Shown here in pieces: positions 6,613 to 7,509 of a stretch of DNA of 7,509 nt. Source of the stretch: CALBPI01 sp039700805 (GTDB lineage: Bacteria; Pseudomonadota; Gammaproteobacteria; Steroidobacterales; Woeseiaceae). The position numbers and the translations under genes were made by a program. The stretch is taken from contig JBCAZE010000151.1 of NCBI GenBank assembly GCA_039700805.1, forward strand, positions 1-7,509. Direction: 5' to 3'. Each line of letters starts with the position of its first letter. The stretch's first letter is position 1. The notes beneath the pieces were generated by a model. It made no database searches and was not told the DNA's origin. It saw only the letters and a list, made by a program, of their open reading frames with translations.

Positions 6613-6803
6613 AAGACGTCTCCTGCGATGTTCGATATCGTCCTGGAAACCTCTCGACCCTAATTATCTCACTTTGGGGTCATGCCAACAGGGCAACTGT
6701 GTGCTCTACCGATTCGTCGGAAAGCCTGTTTTGCCCCGGTGGACCCCACCTTACTCTCAGGCTCGAGAGTGATGGCCGTAACGGCATAGGCGGGAGGCGT
6801 CTT
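6613..6803 (+). ncRNA. ssrS: 6S RNA (global regulator of RNA polymerase)
   Basis: About 191 nt between zapA and ygfA, the standard 6S locus. 6S mimics an open promoter and sequesters the sigma-70 holoenzyme. Helices found by hand: closing stem 6613-6626 with 6790-6803, 14 continuous pairs including three G-U; inner stem 6651-6657 with 6763-6769 (CUCUCGA/UCGAGAG); a large central bubble, 6658-6674 against 6749-6762; then the apical arm, 6675-6681 with 6742-6748, 6684-6686 with 6738-6740, 6691-6696 with 6731-6736, and a tip CCGA-UUCG-UCGG (6709-6720). A side hairpin GCCG-UAA-CGGC lies at 6775-6785. GAUGUUCG near the 5' end and CGGAAAGCCU (6718-6727) resemble E. coli 6S. The ends are estimates from the stem. 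No protein gene is credible here. Confidence 0.92.
6792..6797 (+). promoter_or_regulatory. Putative ygfA ribosome-binding site inside the 6S closing stem
   Basis: GGGAGG is the only Shine-Dalgarno-like sequence before ATG 6811, 13 nt away, which is longer than usual. The same bases pair with UCUCCU at 6619-6624 in the 6S terminal stem. In an unprocessed 6S-ygfA transcript the site would be hidden when 6S folds. It may not be the real site. Confidence 0.4.
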
Positions 6804-6810
6804 CTTTCTT

Positions 6811-7413
6811 ATGAGTAAGCTTCCCTCATCGCTAGCGCGCCAAAAAGCACTCCTAAAAAGACGCGAGTTATCGAAAACGTCACGTCACCGTAAATCCCTA
6901 CGACTTTGCCAGCGCCTACTCAATGACCCCACGGTCATTAGCGCGAAGACTATTGCGTGCTATCACGCAATGCATGACGAAGTGGATCTGTCGTTGCTGT
7001 ATTCAGTCGCCTGGCAACAAAACAAGACAGTACTGTTCCCTGTCGTCAAAAAAAACAGAGCGATGTCATTCGTTAAGGCCGATAAAAAAACGCACTGGAG
7101 ACGAAACGCCCTTGGCGTTTATGAACCGATCGCCGCAACGAAGCACGGTCACAATCAATACGCGAACCCGCATCGCATCGATATTGTCATTGCGCCACTT
7201 AGCGCATTCGATGCGCATTTCGCACGTGTCGGTATGGGTGGTGGTTACTACGATCACTATATGTCGCGACCACAATATGGGCTGCGGCCACGTTTTATCG
7301 GCGTAGCATTTGATTGCCAACAAACAACAGCGATCCAACTTCACGAACACGATGTGCCACTCGACGCGATAGCCACAGAGTCGCAACTGAGATTTCGTAA
7401 GCGACGCCGCTAA
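6811..7413 (+). CDS. ygfA: 5-formyltetrahydrofolate cyclo-ligase
   Basis: A 200-aa cytosolic enzyme (also called 5,10-methenyltetrahydrofolate synthetase) that uses ATP to convert 5-formyl-THF to 5,10-methenyl-THF. The signature is the glycine-rich loop RVGMGGGYYDHY (139-150), preceded by IDIVIAPLSAFD (123-134) and followed by IGVAFDCQ (163-170) and HDVPLDAIATE (180-190), all standard for the family. The basic N-terminus, ARQKALLKRRELS (9-21), fits the usual R-rich ATP-binding start. The C-terminus is unusually basic (RFRKRRR). It starts at ATG 6811 just 7 nt after the predicted 6S 3' end, so both are probably on one primary transcript, as in E. coli ssrS-ygfA, where ygfA has been tied to persister formation. 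The stop codon lies in the loop of a hairpin. Confidence 0.95.
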   Translation: MSKLPSSLARQKALLKRRELSKTSRHRKSLRLCQRLLNDPTVISAKTIACYHAMHDEVDLSLLYSVAWQQNKTVLFPVVKKNRAMSFVKADKKTHWRRNALGVYEPIAATKHGHNQYANPHRIDIVIAPLSAFDAHFARVGMGGGYYDHYMSRPQYGLRPRFIGVAFDCQQTTAIQLHEHDVPLDAIATESQLRFRKRRR

Positions 7414-7426
7414 GCGCGTTGTCGCT
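7400..7426 (+). other. Hairpin over the ygfA stop codon
   Basis: AGCGAC (7400-7405) pairs perfectly with GTCGCT (7421-7426). An inner CGC-UAA-GCG (7408-7416) places the TAA stop codon in the apical loop. No T-run follows, so it is not a convincing intrinsic terminator. It could protect the 3' end or be chance in basic, CG-rich codons. Confidence 0.3.
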
Positions 7427-7473
7427 CAACCTACTGCACCTAAAACCCTTTATTAACACCGTGCGCTGCATTA

Positions 7474-7509
7474 TGAAACTCGTGGCTGATGCTGAAAGCG
7501 AATCGCCTG
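7474..7509 (-). other. Possible C-terminal end of a convergent gene at the right edge
   Basis: Read on the minus strand from the window edge, the frame QAIRFQHQPRVS ends at TAA (7471-7473). This could be the tail of a gene convergent to ygfA, but twelve codons are too few to recognise a family, and the alternative frames are also open. The rest of 7414-7473 shows no gene or terminator I can support. Confidence 0.15.

Noticed and set aside
6470..6772. 100-aa open frame on the + strand across the zapA end and the intergenic region
   Set aside because: It overlaps the zapA C-terminus in another frame and runs through the 6S helices. Its composition is low-complexity and not protein-like.
7473..7509. 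ATG at 7473 on the + strand as the start of a new gene
   Set aside because: There is no Shine-Dalgarno or promoter, and only 12 codons are visible. The minus strand offers an equally plausible gene end.
1..7509. Search for mobile elements, CRISPR repeats, tRNA genes or a defence island
   Set aside because: There are no repeated spacers, terminal inverted repeats, transposase motifs or cloverleaf sequence. The gene content is conserved housekeeping.

Overview
The window reads as ordinary chromosomal DNA of a gammaproteobacterium. The evidence is the order ygfB-pepP-ubiquinone hydroxylase on one strand, divergent from a small coiled-coil gene, zapA, 6S RNA and ygfA on the other. This block is conserved in E. 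coli, Pseudomonas and relatives. Codon use and base composition look even throughout, and I see no insertion sequence, phage gene, tRNA, rRNA or CRISPR array. The genus cannot be named from the sequence alone.

Left edge (1-217, + strand): the last 71 codons of a phenylalanine-4-hydroxylase gene (phhA). Its 3' end overlaps by 29 bp the 3' end of the convergent gene.

Minus-strand operon (5855 down to 189): ygfB, pepP, a UbiH/UbiI-type FAD hydroxylase, an inactive transglutaminase fused to seven membrane helices, and a RimK-related ATP-grasp ligase. Junctions are very tight: 17 nt, 0 nt, a 4-nt GTGA overlap and a 1-nt TAGTG overlap. The five genes are probably one transcription unit, read from an extended -10 promoter near 5882-5890. 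The last two genes form a known but functionally unexplained pair. Here they are joined to the pepP-ubi operon.

Divergent region (5856-5957): 102 bp holding two back-to-back promoters. The rightward one is close to consensus, and its predicted start site coincides with the GTG start codon of the coiled-coil gene, so that mRNA may be leaderless.

Plus-strand cluster (5958-7413): a 76-aa ZapB-like coiled-coil protein, zapA (FtsZ-ring protein), a 6S RNA of about 191 nt that I could fold by hand with matching helices on both arms, and ygfA (5-formyltetrahydrofolate cyclo-ligase). The best ribosome-binding site of ygfA lies inside the closing stem of the 6S RNA. The last 96 bases contain no gene I can support, only a hairpin over the ygfA stop codon and a possible gene end on the minus strand.

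The strongest candidates for something undescribed are the transglutaminase-like/ATP-grasp pair in its ubiquinone operon setting, the predicted leaderless start of the zapA operon, and the 6S stem that covers the ygfA ribosome-binding site.
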